A DNA stretch of 64,000 bases from the NCBI GenBank assembly GCA_947311845.1, contig CAMZMU010000052.1:134321169-134385168 (forward strand), written 5' to 3'. This DNA is from Poa pratensis (Eukaryota; Streptophyta; Magnoliopsida; Poales; Poaceae). Positions 32,584-44,419 of this stretch are shown piece after piece. Each line of letters opens with the position of its first letter. Position 1 is the first letter of the stretch. A model generated the notes under the pieces. The model saw nothing but the letters and a program-made list of their open reading frames with translations. It searched no databases and was not told the origin of the DNA. The translations under genes and the position numbers were made by a program.

Positions 32584-34640
32584 TTTTTTTTTTTTTGAAT
32601 TTTTACCACACTATATTAGGTCAGCAAGCCGTCTCATTAAAAACCTTCCAGTCCCTTTAGGTACCCTGGTAAGAAAAAAAGCGCGTCTGAAACTTGCTGC
32701 CTCAACCAAACACAGATAAATCGTTTATTACATCGATTTTAACAGAAGGTGGGGGATCCCCATCCCAAATAAAAGAACTATCATTCTCAAAAAAAAAACT
32801 ATCTGAATCAAAACATAGTCTAGCTAAGTTGTGCTCCACCTTATTTGCTTCTCTAGGACAATGAGTGAAGGAGATGTTGCCAATTCCTTGTGCAATTTGA
32901 CAACAGACTGCTAAGATAGCAGTGTACGGACTCCAGAGCTGAATCACCCCCGTACATGCATTGATCAATTCCAAATTATCAGACTCCAGTATAGCCGGAG
33001 TACAAGCAATGGATTCCAGAAGACGAAGCCCCAATCTCAACGCCATAGCTTCTGCTGTTGAAGGATCAAGAAGGTTTATTAAGGGTTCAGCTACACCCGA
33101 GATAGCTAAACCACGATCATTTCTAATAATAGCAGCAGCTGCTCCTGTACCATTTGGGAAGAAACACGCATCAACATTAACTTTGTATGTCCCAACAGGA
33201 GGCTTCTTCCACATAATTTCTTTTGGTATTGACGCAGCAGACGCAAGCCTGTAGTTTGCAGTCAAGGCTTGTATAGAGAAAGCTGATCTTGTCGCCGGCG
33301 AGATGGATTCTCCTTTCCCCGCTTCACGACGCTGCCACCAAATATACCAAGCCGCTACAGCTACCGTCTCCTGCAAACCCAGCTGTCCAAGAACCGGCGA
33401 TTTTGTGGTTGGATTTCTCAGTATTTCTTCGAGGATAACCGATCCCGAATGATCAATAGATACAACATTGTAAATTACTTCCTCCAATCCCAGAGCTTGC
33501 CAAACCATTTTAGCTCGCTTACATGTGAAAAGAAGATGGCGAATATCCTCTGCTCCCTGAAAACATATTGGACATTCTGCAGAAACTTTTATATGTCTAT
33601 TAGCAAGCACTCCTCTTCCAGGTACCAAACCATGCAGCGATCTCCAAATAAAATTTTTAACTTTTGCCGGGATTTGTAACTTCCAGAGTATTTCCCAAAC
33701 CGGTTTTGTCTTGATGGACCTTGTCCGTCTTGGCGTCTCACTTTTCTCCCATATTGATTTTCCCATTCAGTGTAGTAAGCTGATCGCACTGAGAAGGTAA
33801 AGGTATTTGTCTTATGCCAAGCAATAAAATCATATTTAAAATTAGGACTAATAGGGATTTTCAGCACCATATCAGCTTCCATGTGGTTAAAAGTCTATCG
33901 GATGATCACCTCATTCCAAGAACCAGTGTCCAGATCAATTTAACTCATCCATTGTCTGAAGCAGGCTGTCGCCTCTTGCGGACTCAATTTTCCTAGTAAC
34001 ATTCCCAGGCACCCAATGGTCTTTCCAAGTATTAATGTTTCTCCCATTCCCAACTCTCCAAATATGTCCTCTCTTAAAAGTTTGAAGACCACTGACTACG
34101 CTCTGCCAAGTAAAAGAAGAACCCTTCTTGGGCCCTGCATTCAACAAGTTGCCGTGTGGATAATATTTAGCCCGGAGCACTTTGGCACACAAAGAGTTAG
34201 GTTGTGTAATTAATCTCCATGATTGTTTGGATAGCATGGCTAGATTAAAAGCATGGAGATCGCGGAAGCCCATACCCTCATCTTTTTTTGGTATACACAT
34301 CCTCCACCATACCCTCATCTTTTTTTGGTATACACATCCTCCACCAGGCACTCCAATGCATACGCTTTTGATCCTCCGTATTGTCCCACCAAAAGGCTGA
34401 CATAGCATCTGTTATTAACTTACAAATATTCTTGGGGATCTTGAAAATTGACATGGCAAAAACCGGAATAGATTGGATAACAGCCTTTAGTAAAATCTCC
34501 TTAGCACCCATAGACAACTGCTTTTCCTTCCATCCATTCAACCGAGCTATTACCCTTTCAATCAAGTACAAGAAATTGTCACTTCTATCAACCCCCACCA
34601 TTGCACACTGGGGAAAGATTTGACTAATTTTAATTGCACT
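32584..34640 (-). pseudogene. LINE (L1-type), 5' truncated and frameshifted
   Basis: The poly-A tail is the T-run at 32584-32597. Reading the - strand, 34280-34640 gives the end of the RT/thumb region (GWKEKQLSMGAKEILLKAV, KRMHWSAWWRMCIPKK). 33935-34408 gives FRDLHAFNLAMLSKQSWRLI and GNGRNINTWKDHWVPG. 32702-33766 holds the zf-RVT domain (WKLQIPAKVKNFIWR, CPICF, HLLFTCKRA) and then an RNase H fold with Asp in VNVDACF, Glu in TAEAMAL and Asp in ESDNLEL. The endonuclease and RT palm are missing. A 37-bp tandem duplication and further frame breaks make it inactive. It is typical of plant L1 lineages with a C-terminal RNase H. Confidence 0.92.
34271..34344. repeat. 37-bp tandem duplication inside the LINE
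   Basis: The unit cataccctcatc...cctccac is repeated head to tail exactly (34271-34307 and 34308-34344). It duplicates codons of the MCIPKKDEGM stretch and shifts the frame. Confidence 0.9.
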
Positions 34641-35419
34641 ATATACGAACACAATATTTTGCCTCTTGGATGTAGATGTAACCCTTATAAAAAATAATTT
34701 TTAAATACTGTCAAAATTTTAAACAAATTGCCGGGTGCACATCCGGACAGTCTATATCCGAACACAAAATTTCGTTGAAAAAGACATTTTTGTGGTATGT
34801 GCAAAATGACAAAAAATAAATGTTACGTATGTTTAAGTTCATTTTGGAGCACCAGAATTTGTCCTTTTTACACATGACGAATTTTCTTGTGCGAACAGAG
34901 AATATGTGGGAGTACATCTGATTTTGTTTTCTGAAATATTTTGACATCTTGAAATTTTTTTTTTGTAGTGAGTCCATTTACAGCTATGAGGCAAAGATGA
35001 TTTCCCACTATATACACGCTATATTTGTGCCCAGAAGTTACCGAGAATCATTTCCTGGCCAAAATTTTACACGCGTAGAGTACTTGACCGAAATTTCGGA
35101 ATTTTTCGATCTTATGTTGACTTTCTAATTTTTTTTTCGTTCCCCAGGAGTTCCTAGTATATCAAACTGTAGTGGTACCCTTTTTCACTAGGAAAAGTGA
35201 TAGAAAGAACAAGAAAATAGTTCGATGCATTTCTTTTAATAGTCGGTTCTCCATATGGGAATCTTGGAATAGTACAGTGCATGCGCGCCACGCAGCACCT
35301 TGTGACTGTGTACCGTCGCCGAGACACCGGGAGGTCGGCACAAATTCAGATCTTGTCCCGGGATCATACACCAGCGCCCACAGGCAACTGGTGCAGCCTC
35401 TGGACTCTGGAGGTGGAGA
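34641..35419. other. AT-rich unassigned sequence
   Basis: This looks like decayed repeat DNA, but I cannot assign ends or a family. The frames in it have no motifs. Confidence 0.4.
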
Positions 35420-35680
35420 TCTAGTAGAAATGCTGATGAAAACTTTGTGGAGAAGGATGCAGCTTGTGTGGTGTTCAACCGAGAGGCTGCCAGGTTTCAT
35501 CTCGGCTACCGTGCAAGTTTCGGAGCAAAAGGGGATGCACCTTGCAAGCTGCAATCTCGTACACCTGCAAGATTCCATCCATGGTTTTTGGTTTTGGGTG
35601 TGCCGTCCTTCCAAGAATATACTACCGGCAAATGGCATCTTGCACTGCACTGCCGGTCACGCAGGCAGGCTTCGTTCTAG
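35420..35680 (+). pseudogene. Unrecognised gene-like fragment, partly duplicated at 38095-38149
   Basis: The frame reads DENFVEKDAACVVFNREAARF and continues for about 80 codons to a stop near 35680. The 38095-38149 copy keeps the same frame (EKDAAYVLFNLEAARFRL) with codon changes and no indels in the shared part. I do not recognise the protein. No start codon is evident (the open stretch begins GTG in frame), so it could be an exon piece of a host gene or a captured fragment. The neighbourhood is the duplicated FLZ flank. Confidence 0.4.
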
Positions 35681-36450
35681 GGAGCAGCTTTCTCGAGATC
35701 TGCGTCCATTTTGTTTTACATGCCTTAACACAGAAACATTGCACGTAATCACGGATGTAAGCTGTTTGTAACTAATCTACTAGCTTCAAAGATACTCTCC
35801 TCCAAGCCTACAGATCGAAATTTTATCCGGAGGAAGTAGTCTCCTGTAGTCCTAAGCAGCTAAGCTAGTAAAGACTTGTTTGATCGACAGTGACACTTAC
35901 AAGACTACAAAATGCTATGGCGCGCACTGTGGAAAATTATTGTACTTGCTAGGCTCTTTTTGAGACGACTCCAAGTCTTTGATTGGTGTTGATTGCACGG
36001 TGGGGAAGTTCTAATAAAGCGTCGGGTTGATACGACATCACGACGTGCTGCCTATGCAGTGAGTCATCGCCTGCCTGCTGGTGATCGGGCACATCTTGTT
36101 TTGTACTCCTACGTCCACATCTTCCAACCAATCAATCGTCCCATGATACTAGCACCCACAACTTCAGTCTGGTGACTAGTGAAACGTCGTATACCGAAAG
36201 GAAGTTGTTCAACAAATGGTGACTGAAGCATACCCGGTGGGTTTTTTATCCGGTCGATCTAATAAGGAACAGACGTTCGGATTTTATGACATGTAGCGAA
36301 CGAGTTTCTGGTTGTGTTCGCTCCAGGAAACGTGTAAATTCTCGAGTGGAGATTTCTTACTCCCGGTATCGAGTGATCTGTCTATTTAAAAAAGATCAAA
36401 AAATTATTTTTAAGTTTATAAAATTATGACAAAATTTATTCTTGTTGTAA
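35681..36450. other. Unassigned intergenic sequence
   Basis: No gene or element boundary recognised. Confidence 0.35.
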
Positions 36451-36633
36451 ATGATGTATCCTACAAACATGGAGATCTCAGTTTGAAATACTTTTATTTT
36501 CAGAGCTACATAAAAATGACAAATTTGTGGATACCCACTTGCAAATCTTTAAAGAATAAATATTTATCATTTTTATGTAGCACATACTATAAAGAATTTG
36601 CATTGTGATTTTGCACATTGTAGGATGCATCAT
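36451..36633. mobile_element. Fold-back (MITE-like) element
   Basis: Two nested inverted repeats share one centre. The outer arms are 36451-36466 and 36618-36633 (15 of 16 match). The inner arms are 36505-36519 and 36567-36581 (perfect). The AT-rich hairpin is non-coding. The true termini and target duplication were not found. Confidence 0.5.
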
Positions 36634-36830
36634 TAACTACATCCATGATTGTGTTCAGGATTTTCCAAAATTAAAGGATTCACTAGAAGTCATGAGCTAA
36701 AAATGACATTTGGCCGTGTTCGCTCATTTCTGACGTGCAGAAAAATTATGCGAGATAGACCACGTCGTAACATACAACGAACTGCCTTTCGCTTCCTCCG
36801 TCATCAAGGGTACGCTGATTTTGACCTGAT

Positions 36831-37721
36831 TATAGCATTATGAGATTGGCGTAATGTATTGGATATATTATTGAGCCCCATGGGCGAGTATATATAGACG
36901 TACAAGAGTCATATGGGAGTAGAAGTCAAGCTAGGAAATAGATGAAATAGATCCTAACTCTATCCTATACTACCACAACAACCGTATATGCCATACTCTA
37001 ACATCCCCGCAGTCGTAGGGGTAGACGAGAGCATCCGAGACCACGCATTGACGCGTCCCTCAGACGACGTGTCTGGCGTCGCCGTGCGGTTGGTGAAGAC
37101 AAGTCGGTCGGTACGGAGTGGGCGCCAGCGAGTCGGCCACGGCAGCCTACCGAGGCAGGCGCAGCAGCTGGCTGAGTTTCCGCGATAACCGCGTGGAGCA
37201 GCCACCAGTGGAAGTAGGAGCCGACGAGTTTGCCGCGATGACCGGCGTCCAGGAAATGGCCGGTGTAGGTCGGCACCGTTGTTGGACTGGAGGTGCGAGA
37301 AGACGATAGGCGGCGGGGGACGCAATCCAATCTATGATCGGCGAAACAAAAAACCCGGCCAAGAGACCGGCGGAGAGAAAAACCGATCTCACAACCGAAA
37401 AAAAAACTCACTAGGGAAGCCGACAAACTGATTGGCGGACGAACCATGCTACGGGTTGCGCGGCCCCCAGGGGAGATCATGGAGATCGACCTCCGGGGTG
37501 GGTGGGGGGGGGGCGGTGTGGAACCGTTTGGCGGCGGCTACCTCAAGAATTTCGGCACTCTGGTACCATGTAGAATTATGAGATTGGCGTAATGTAATGG
37601 ATGTCATATTGAGTCTCGTGGCGAGTATATATTGCATACAAGGGTCATCTTAAAGTACATGTCAAGTTAGAAAATAGATGGAAATAGATCCTAACCCTAT
37701 CCCATACTACCATAACAACCA
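36831..37721 (-). mobile_element. Small TRIM-like LTR element
   Basis: The left LTR (36831-37003, ending CATACTCTAACA) and the right LTR (37569-37721, missing its last roughly 20 bases) are direct repeats. On the - strand the right LTR ends ACA, followed at once by TGGTACCAGAG, a primer-site variant. The left LTR is preceded by a GCGGGGA purine tract. The interior is about 565 bp, GC-rich and without Gag or Pol motifs. Ends resemble short copia-type LTRs. TATATATA occurs in the left LTR near 36889. Confidence 0.7.
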
Positions 37722-37726
37722 TAGTA

Positions 37727-38149
37727 GTCTCAGTTCTTTCCTCCAGCCCGGCGCTGCATGCTGCCGCCAAAGGCTGGAGTAACTGTGCACTGGTTGGCTC
37801 CATGGCCGACGTGGGCCACTCGCTCCATTGCGAGGAAGACGACGCAAACCGGAGTTACGTGGGAGTGGCCAGGGCCAGGGGTCCCGGTCTCTGAAAGAAA
37901 CGTAGAGAGGAGCTAGCTCGGATCTACGGGAACCGGAAAAATACTGCAACTTGCTCCTCTTTCGGAGCAAAAGTTGTCGTGAATAATTGACGCACAAGCA
38001 CCCGCCGTGCAACTTGTCGGAAACCAGGGCATCAAATCTACTCTAACGCTAGATTAACCCCATGCCTCCCCTCAACGCGGTCGGCGACCACTCGGGAGAA
38101 GGATGCAGCTTATGTGTTGTTCAACCTAGAAGCTGCCAGGTTTCGTCTT
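37727..38149 (-). pseudogene. Remnant of a duplicated FLZ promoter and start, plus flank
   Basis: 37790-38065 matches the FLZ upstream region (31430-31755). Just to the left, catgctgccgccaaagg (about 37758-37774) corresponds to the FLZ start region (gatgctgccgccatgg), with the ATG destroyed. Only the first few codons remain before the TRIM-like element interrupts. To the right, 38095-38149 matches the fragment at 35450-35500, showing the original order of the duplicated block. Element D inserted at 38150. Confidence 0.75.
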
Positions 38150-39920
38150 TGTAGTGACCCAGCACACCACTGCATGTTGTAGTGTACAAGTCGTTGACAT
38201 AATACTCATGAAAGGACCACTTCGTAAATATTACATCCTTCAGAGTAGTACAACAGAAACATAGTCGGTCCATGGTAACACTATAGGATTATAACACTAT
38301 TTAATATAAAAACTCGAGAACCTCTTTTACAAACAGAAGTAGATCTCGTGCAAATGAAACTTCCAGAAGACTCAAGTCGAAGCACTAAGCTGGTTACCAG
38401 CTCTACTTCTAACTCCTAATCCACTACTGCTGTTGACACAGCCCTAATCTATCCATCTGGAATATCTTTGTCTGAAGTTGTGCTTCTCCTTCCAAGAATA
38501 GTCGTCTTGTCCGTAGGCATTGTCGTTGACATGTCCACCATTGAGGGTTGTTGCCACCCCTCCGTTGGCAGACTCCACCAGATTGATTTGACTCCTTGTC
38601 GAAGACCTCACCAATATTGCTATGGATTCCTGTCCTTCTTCTGCTGTCTCCAATTATCTAAGCAGGGGTCAACGGAGGAAAGAGTGAGCAACACGAGCGT
38701 TACTCAGCAAGTTCATATAATAGGAATGAGATGTTTTATGCACTAGCTACCATCCATACCAAAAGGTCATGGATGAACATGCATAACTTTGTAAAACATT
38801 TTTAGGAAAAGATTTATTTTATCTTCAGAAAACTATGCCCGTCATCGATTCACAGGTGCTAGGGCCTTGAGGAGCCTCCTTTCCTGCAGCGTTCGCCGTT
38901 CCTTCCTGGAACGTGGAGTAACATGTCACATTTTTACACTCTGCAGAGGTGCGTTACTTTACCCATAAGAGACCAACATCATGTTGCACAACCAGGCGTA
39001 CTTTCCTGTCCACACTTCCTATGGTGTGGGGCCCGATTGTTGATCCAAGCCATTCGCCGTGCTTCTCCAACAACCCCGCATGCCCACCCAATTCATGCAT
39101 AGCAGAATAACCCCTGGCTCTACCCCTCACGGTAGATAACTAGGCATCCCCTTGCAGACCATCATAGACCCCAGTTACCGTTGGGAATTAAGGGATCCCA
39201 CCCATGTGTATGTAGTCCCGCAAGATCTACAGCCTAAGGAACTGGCAGTCCGTTGACATGCGAAAGGGAGAAGATCACAGATGACTTTCCCGTCCCATTC
39301 CAAGTCTCATGGTTAACGCTTCATTTACGGCGCAAGAACGCTGACGGCATTGGTTCTTAAGTCCTAGGTAATACTTTCCTGTGCAAATGGAACCTCCACC
39401 AACCACATCATTCCATGGTTCCATCTGCCAGCCAACACTATATATATAGCAATTCACATCATTCGAAGATAGGTTTTTCTTTTTCATGCAATGATAAATC
39501 ATAGTATTTTTCATTTACTTTGATAAACATAATCAAGTAGGACATGAGCAAGAGTGAACTTGCCTTTTTGACTGCAAGATTATGCAGCCAAGGTCTTCGA
39601 TATAATATAAACTCCAAAATCTGGAAAGAATATCATTGGTCCGGTAAGGACTAATGTTTGAAGAAGCAATATGCTATTATGCAAAAGTATGAGATGAATC
39701 GCTCTAAACCCCGTAACTGTCTCTCGATGGTTGAGGTTTGTTTGAGTTTGGTGATTACGTTTAGATTGTTTTATCTTCAAGTTTACTTCACAAGAAATAT
39801 GACTTTAAAATTTTAACTTTAAAGGAGAACAACATTATAATATTTAAATGGTTGTTTGGGGTTGGTTACATCTATATGTTTGTAAAGTGCATTTATGGAC
39901 TCAAATTAAGTAAAGAAATT

Positions 39921-40045
39921 GGTGTAGTATTATTGTTTATGAATATAAAAAGAATCACTTTGGAAGAAATAAATAATGTGAAATGATGTAGTATTATTAT
40001 TTGTGAAGGCAAAAAGAATAACTTTTGAAGAACAAGTAATGTATA
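39921..40045. repeat. Two 64-bp tandem units in D LTR
   Basis: The unit beginning tgtagtattattntttntga repeats after 64 bases, imperfectly. Both copies are also in the 5' LTR (about 61997-62115). Confidence 0.75.
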
Positions 40046-40093
40046 CATTGGTTGATTATTTTATCTTGGATAGTGTATTCATGAAGCAGACAA

Positions 40094-40119
40094 AACTTAT
40101 ATATATATATATATAAGTT
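40094..40119. repeat. 26-bp perfect AT palindrome in D LTR
   Basis: AACTTATAT...ATATAAGTT is self-complementary over 26 bases. It is identical at 62170-62195 in the 5' LTR. Confidence 0.85.
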
Positions 40120-43100
40120 ATTTACGACATATGACATGCATTTAGTTTCCCATGAAGGATATTAACCTTAACCAATCTTATTTCACTTCAAACAGATTCT
40201 TGTTCATCTGATTCAGCAGAATTATTTGCCAAGTTGAGTTCTAGTTTCGTTCTACTTGTTTAATGCCTTTATCTTGAAACTGGATGGATAAGAGAATCAC
40301 ATCCGTTACTTTATTGGTCCAATTAAATGTCACTGCTAGATGGAGGAAGTAACCTGGTACTTAACTTGTATGATTAAAGCAAGCATATACGTTCCACATA
40401 ACATAGTGTAGTGTTAGGTTGCTGCTCCAAAACTGCAAGGTTCAGCACTGATGCGAATTGGTATCCTGGAGCTATTAATTCTGGTACTGGCTAGTTAAAA
40501 TCCAATGGACTTGGTGTTACAACCATGTTTATTTGAGGAGAGTAAGATGCTAGATGATCGCCTGGACATGAAATCTATTCTGGTTCTTAAGTGCTCAACT
40601 GGAGGTCTGCCTCACTTGCAATTATTTGGTGGTTGTACATGATTTTAAATCTGAACCAGACACGAGGAGGCCACTGAGTTGGTCATGTTAATTTCCTAAA
40701 TTATCTCATATAAACTCTCATCTGGTAGGAATTAGTTAAACTGTTTAGGCGTCCATACTAGTACACTAAAAAGAAGTGTAATAACCAGATCTCAAGCATT
40801 AGTCATTCAGTCGAGCTTGCTTAATATCTTGGGTGTAACCTGATAGTTTACTAGGTTTAGTTCTTGTACGGAAACCAGATGATATGCTACAGAATATGTG
40901 CTTGTCTAGATCATAGTGACCAAGTATGATCAGTTTTTGTGCTACTGAAATACACTTCTTATTTCTAAAGATAATACTTTGGTGTACGTGTACATCTGAT
41001 TCTAATTAACAATCTTTTCTTCATTGCTCAACTCAGATTATTTACACAAGGATGCAATTAATTAACTATAAGCAGAGCGATGATGGCAGCTTTCAGTTTA
41101 GATTAGCAAGCAAGTAGCAAGGCGTACACATACAGAGCAAGCTACAGCAGTACACGAGATGTTGTATTTTCAGAGGTGGACATGCAGTTCCCATCTTGTT
41201 AATCACTTACTCACGTGCACATGGACCAGCAGCTACTACTATCTAGATAGAATTCCTGAAAAGTGTTTGTGTCGCTAGATATTAATTCCTACAGAAATCT
41301 GTACTAGATGACATGGACATTATTCCGACCCTGATTACTCGATCTATGCATCACGAGTGGACTAGAAATCATATTATTGAGCTTCTTGGTGCACCAAAGT
41401 GTGGAGTTATACCTGATGGTTGGGGATTTGAATATGTCTCAAACTGATTGGGATGGACTTGGTTTCCTATGCAATTTTTCCTCTCCATCATCAGTATGGA
41501 GTATGAACAGCTGTGCCGACAGGCTCGGCATGCTCCGACAACGACGCCGTCGCGTCCGGCGACCTGTCTCTGACTGCTCACGGTCCTTCATCTTGACCCT
41601 GCACTGCTGGCCGCTCGCCGCTGTCGATGGATGCTAGTAGGTAGCCCCTGCAGTAACGCCACCACTAGTATTTGATCCCTTAGTTCACATCCATGGCGCA
41701 GGAGCCCAGTTTCAGTGGAACGATACTACATAGAGGAGAGCAAGGAGATGTGCCCTGCAGCTAGGTAGTGGAGAAGTTGATTCAATCGATCCTTCACCTC
41801 AGGACTTCTACAGAGAATGTGAGGTGTCCTAATTGCTACGGTGGCTGCTCCTTTATGTGCCATCTCATGCTAGTAATTCTCCTTGAACGGTGAGGATAAG
41901 CTCTGGTTGAAAGAGAAATAGACAAGCATTTTGACTGCTACAGTACATGTTAAATACTCCCATGGATGGACTGGTACGTGCACAAGACATTTGAACCGCT
42001 AGAGAATCTCCGTCGATGGTATAAATACTTACACAGACCTAAAATATATTGATGATAAATTAATTTTCCTTAGAAGTTTTTATCGGCTATAATTTATTTA
42101 CATAGATTTTTTTCATATTAAATTATTTTTGTTCCTCGCTAGGTATCCCTTTGCCCTCACGACTATTTTTTTTTTGGAATTCACAAAATTATACCATGTT
42201 TTATCGGAAAATAGATTTTCTCGAAATATTATCATAGCGGATAAGAATTTCTGGAACGTTATGTTCTCGAGTTGCATATTTCCAAATATTCAACACTCAA
42301 CTATAGAAGTGATAATTAACTAGTGGCACCTTTATTCACTTGCATTATTCTCTTTTATTTGTTTTTAGAGTGCGTGATGGTTTCAAATTTATTCGAGTTT
42401 GAATTTATTATGCATGTGTGAAATGCATGCAATGCATGACAATCAATAGTGCCCATATATAGTTATAACCATTATCACGGTTCGATCCACACTGCTCCCT
42501 AGTCAGCGCGATCTCACCAATAGTATTGGTTAACCTAGCAAAAGATAAAATATTACTTAAGCAATAAGGAAAATTTCTAGCCTGCATTTTACTAAATTAG
42601 TTTTAAATATCTGGGGTATTTGTGGTTTAGTATTTTTCTTCATGTTTCGTCTTTTATATGAATCATTTGTTATAGTTTCCTACTTAAATTAAATTGATCC
42701 AAATGGTCCATAGTCCATTATAGTCATTATTTCAATATTGATCCCTTAAGTCAATATTTTGCTTAAGACAATTTCTTGAAGTTCTTTATCTATTATCCAA
42801 CATCATTTGCCTCACCCTTGTGGTGAAGACATCCATTCAATCCTAGCAAAGTTTTCTATTAATTGATTATAGAAGAATGTATGGTTATTCTATGACATCA
42901 ATTTGCCATATGCATATAAGAGAAATTTGTTAACAAGGTAGCTAGTCTTGTCTTCAAACTACTTCTCATAGTCAAGTGGCTGAGATGTGCTGAATTATCT
43001 GGCCTTCTATTTATTTGCATATGGCACTCACTTGTTTATGTATACAAAAGTGATTTGTTAACAAGGTTATAAGGCTTGTTATCAAACTACCTCTATATAA

Positions 43101-43748
43101 CATCAACATTGGAATGTCACACTCTTTCGGAGATATTAATAAGACAAGATTCTGGTATTATAGCTCCTTATCTCCATTGCAGATGATCATAGCACTTCTA
43201 TGCCATCCCTAAGAAATACATCTTCAAGATCCTCTTGTTGCTTTACCTTGTTCTCTGGTTAGATCCTTTTGGTGAATGACTTCAAGAAGATTAGGAGATA
43301 AGAGACATAAGATTCTCTAGATAATGTAAGAAGATCTTTGTTAAGATTTAGGTGATTCAAATTTGTCTTCAAGACTGACATGATTACCATGTACTAGAGA
43401 TATGTCTAGCACAATTGATTAGACTAGATGCTAAGATGATAACTAGGAATATCTAGGTTTATCATCAACTCCGGAAAGAATGTCTTGGTGTAATAATTAT
43501 ATTCCCACTGAGTTAAACAGTGTTATCGTATACCTCTCTACCCACAAATAGGGTTTTAGCCAAGATCCTCTCAAAGCTTATAACACTCAAGTTGATGATC
43601 TACTTCAATTCCACCAACTCTAGTGAAACTTCATTCACTTAGTGTTTTAAAATAATTGCGCGAAAATTCTTTGGATTTTCTCATGCATGAATGCAATGCA
43701 CACTTCTGTGTCCACTCTTATTTTGGACTCTAATCCTGGGGTATTACA

Positions 43749-44037
43749 GTCTCCCTCCTTAAACTAAACTTCGTCCTCGAAGTTCGTACTCTCTTACGTT
43801 TGAGATTGAAGATGAGACTAGTGCATCAGATGGTAGGTCTCGAACTCCATGTTGATCTTCAATGGTGATAATTGGTGTATCCTCAAATCAAAAGAAAAAT
43901 CTTGAATTCCCTTCTATCCTGGCAATGGTCAACTGTCAATTCCCTTGACACCTTGATTCCTTCTGGTACAATCCACTCTTGGGCCTCTTTTCTTGAAAAC
44001 TCCTTAGATCCTAACTTTATCTAGTAATGTCACTATA
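43749..44037 (-). mobile_element. Element D interior, 3' part with polypurine tract
   Basis: Next to the LTR the - strand reads TTAAGGAGGGAGAC, a polypurine tract. The preceding ACTTCGAGGACGAAGTTT block resembles the end of chromovirus pol. No frame with recognisable protein remains. Element C begins at 44038, after target bases ctata (44033-44037). Confidence 0.75.
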
Positions 44038-44364
44038 TGTGGGGACCCCGGACTAGCTGTCCGAAATACCCGATTATGCTTAACACAACGATCCCGTGAT
44101 CAGTCTGTCGTTGCACATAATCCGAATTGGATACCAAAGTTTACATCCATTACAGTACCGAATAAAAAGTCTTACATAAATGGTCATTAGACCAAGTTCT
44201 TACATAGGTGCCTTCAAGGGCCAAACCAAAATATCAGCGGAAGCTACGGCGTAGCAGACATCATATTCTAACGATGACGACCCGACAGGCAGCTGACTTG
44301 TGGAGATCCTAGTTCGCGTAGAAGTCACCATACTCCTGCTCGGCGTAGTGCTCCTCCTCGTAGT

Positions 44365-44419
44365 CTGGCTAGGACAATAGCCAGGGACGAAACCAATATG
44401 AGTACATTTGAATGTACTC
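44365..44419 (-). other. Paired short inverted repeats near the inner-read 3' end of C LTR
   Basis: CTGGCTA/TAGCCAG (44365-44371 and 44378-44384) and GAGTACATT/AATGTACTC (44400-44408 and 44411-44419). They are repeated at 54329-54383 and in solo LTR 2 at 8123-8177. Confidence 0.7.

Larger units (their letters stand above)
38150..43748 (-). mobile_element. Element D 3' LTR (5.6 kb)
   Basis: On the + strand it runs TGTAGTGACCC...GGGGTATTACA. The preceding bases gtctt (38145-38149) are the candidate target duplication, whose partner lies outside the window. It matches 60227-64000 nearly base for base, apart from a Stowaway insertion and small differences. At 5599 bp it is long even for a grass LTR. 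ORFs such as 41377-41637 are broken in the partner LTR and are not called as genes. Confidence 0.92.

Noticed and set aside
32520..34680. Possible target duplication around the LINE (cgaataact versus cgaacacaa)
   Set aside because: The match is too short and imperfect to claim.
35162..35650. 162-aa - strand ORF
   Set aside because: It overlaps the better-supported + frame and shows no motif. The duplicated fragment conserves the + frame instead.
41377..41637. 86-aa ORF in D LTR
   Set aside because: The partner LTR copy (63628-63825) has a frameshift and there is no domain. It is LTR sequence.
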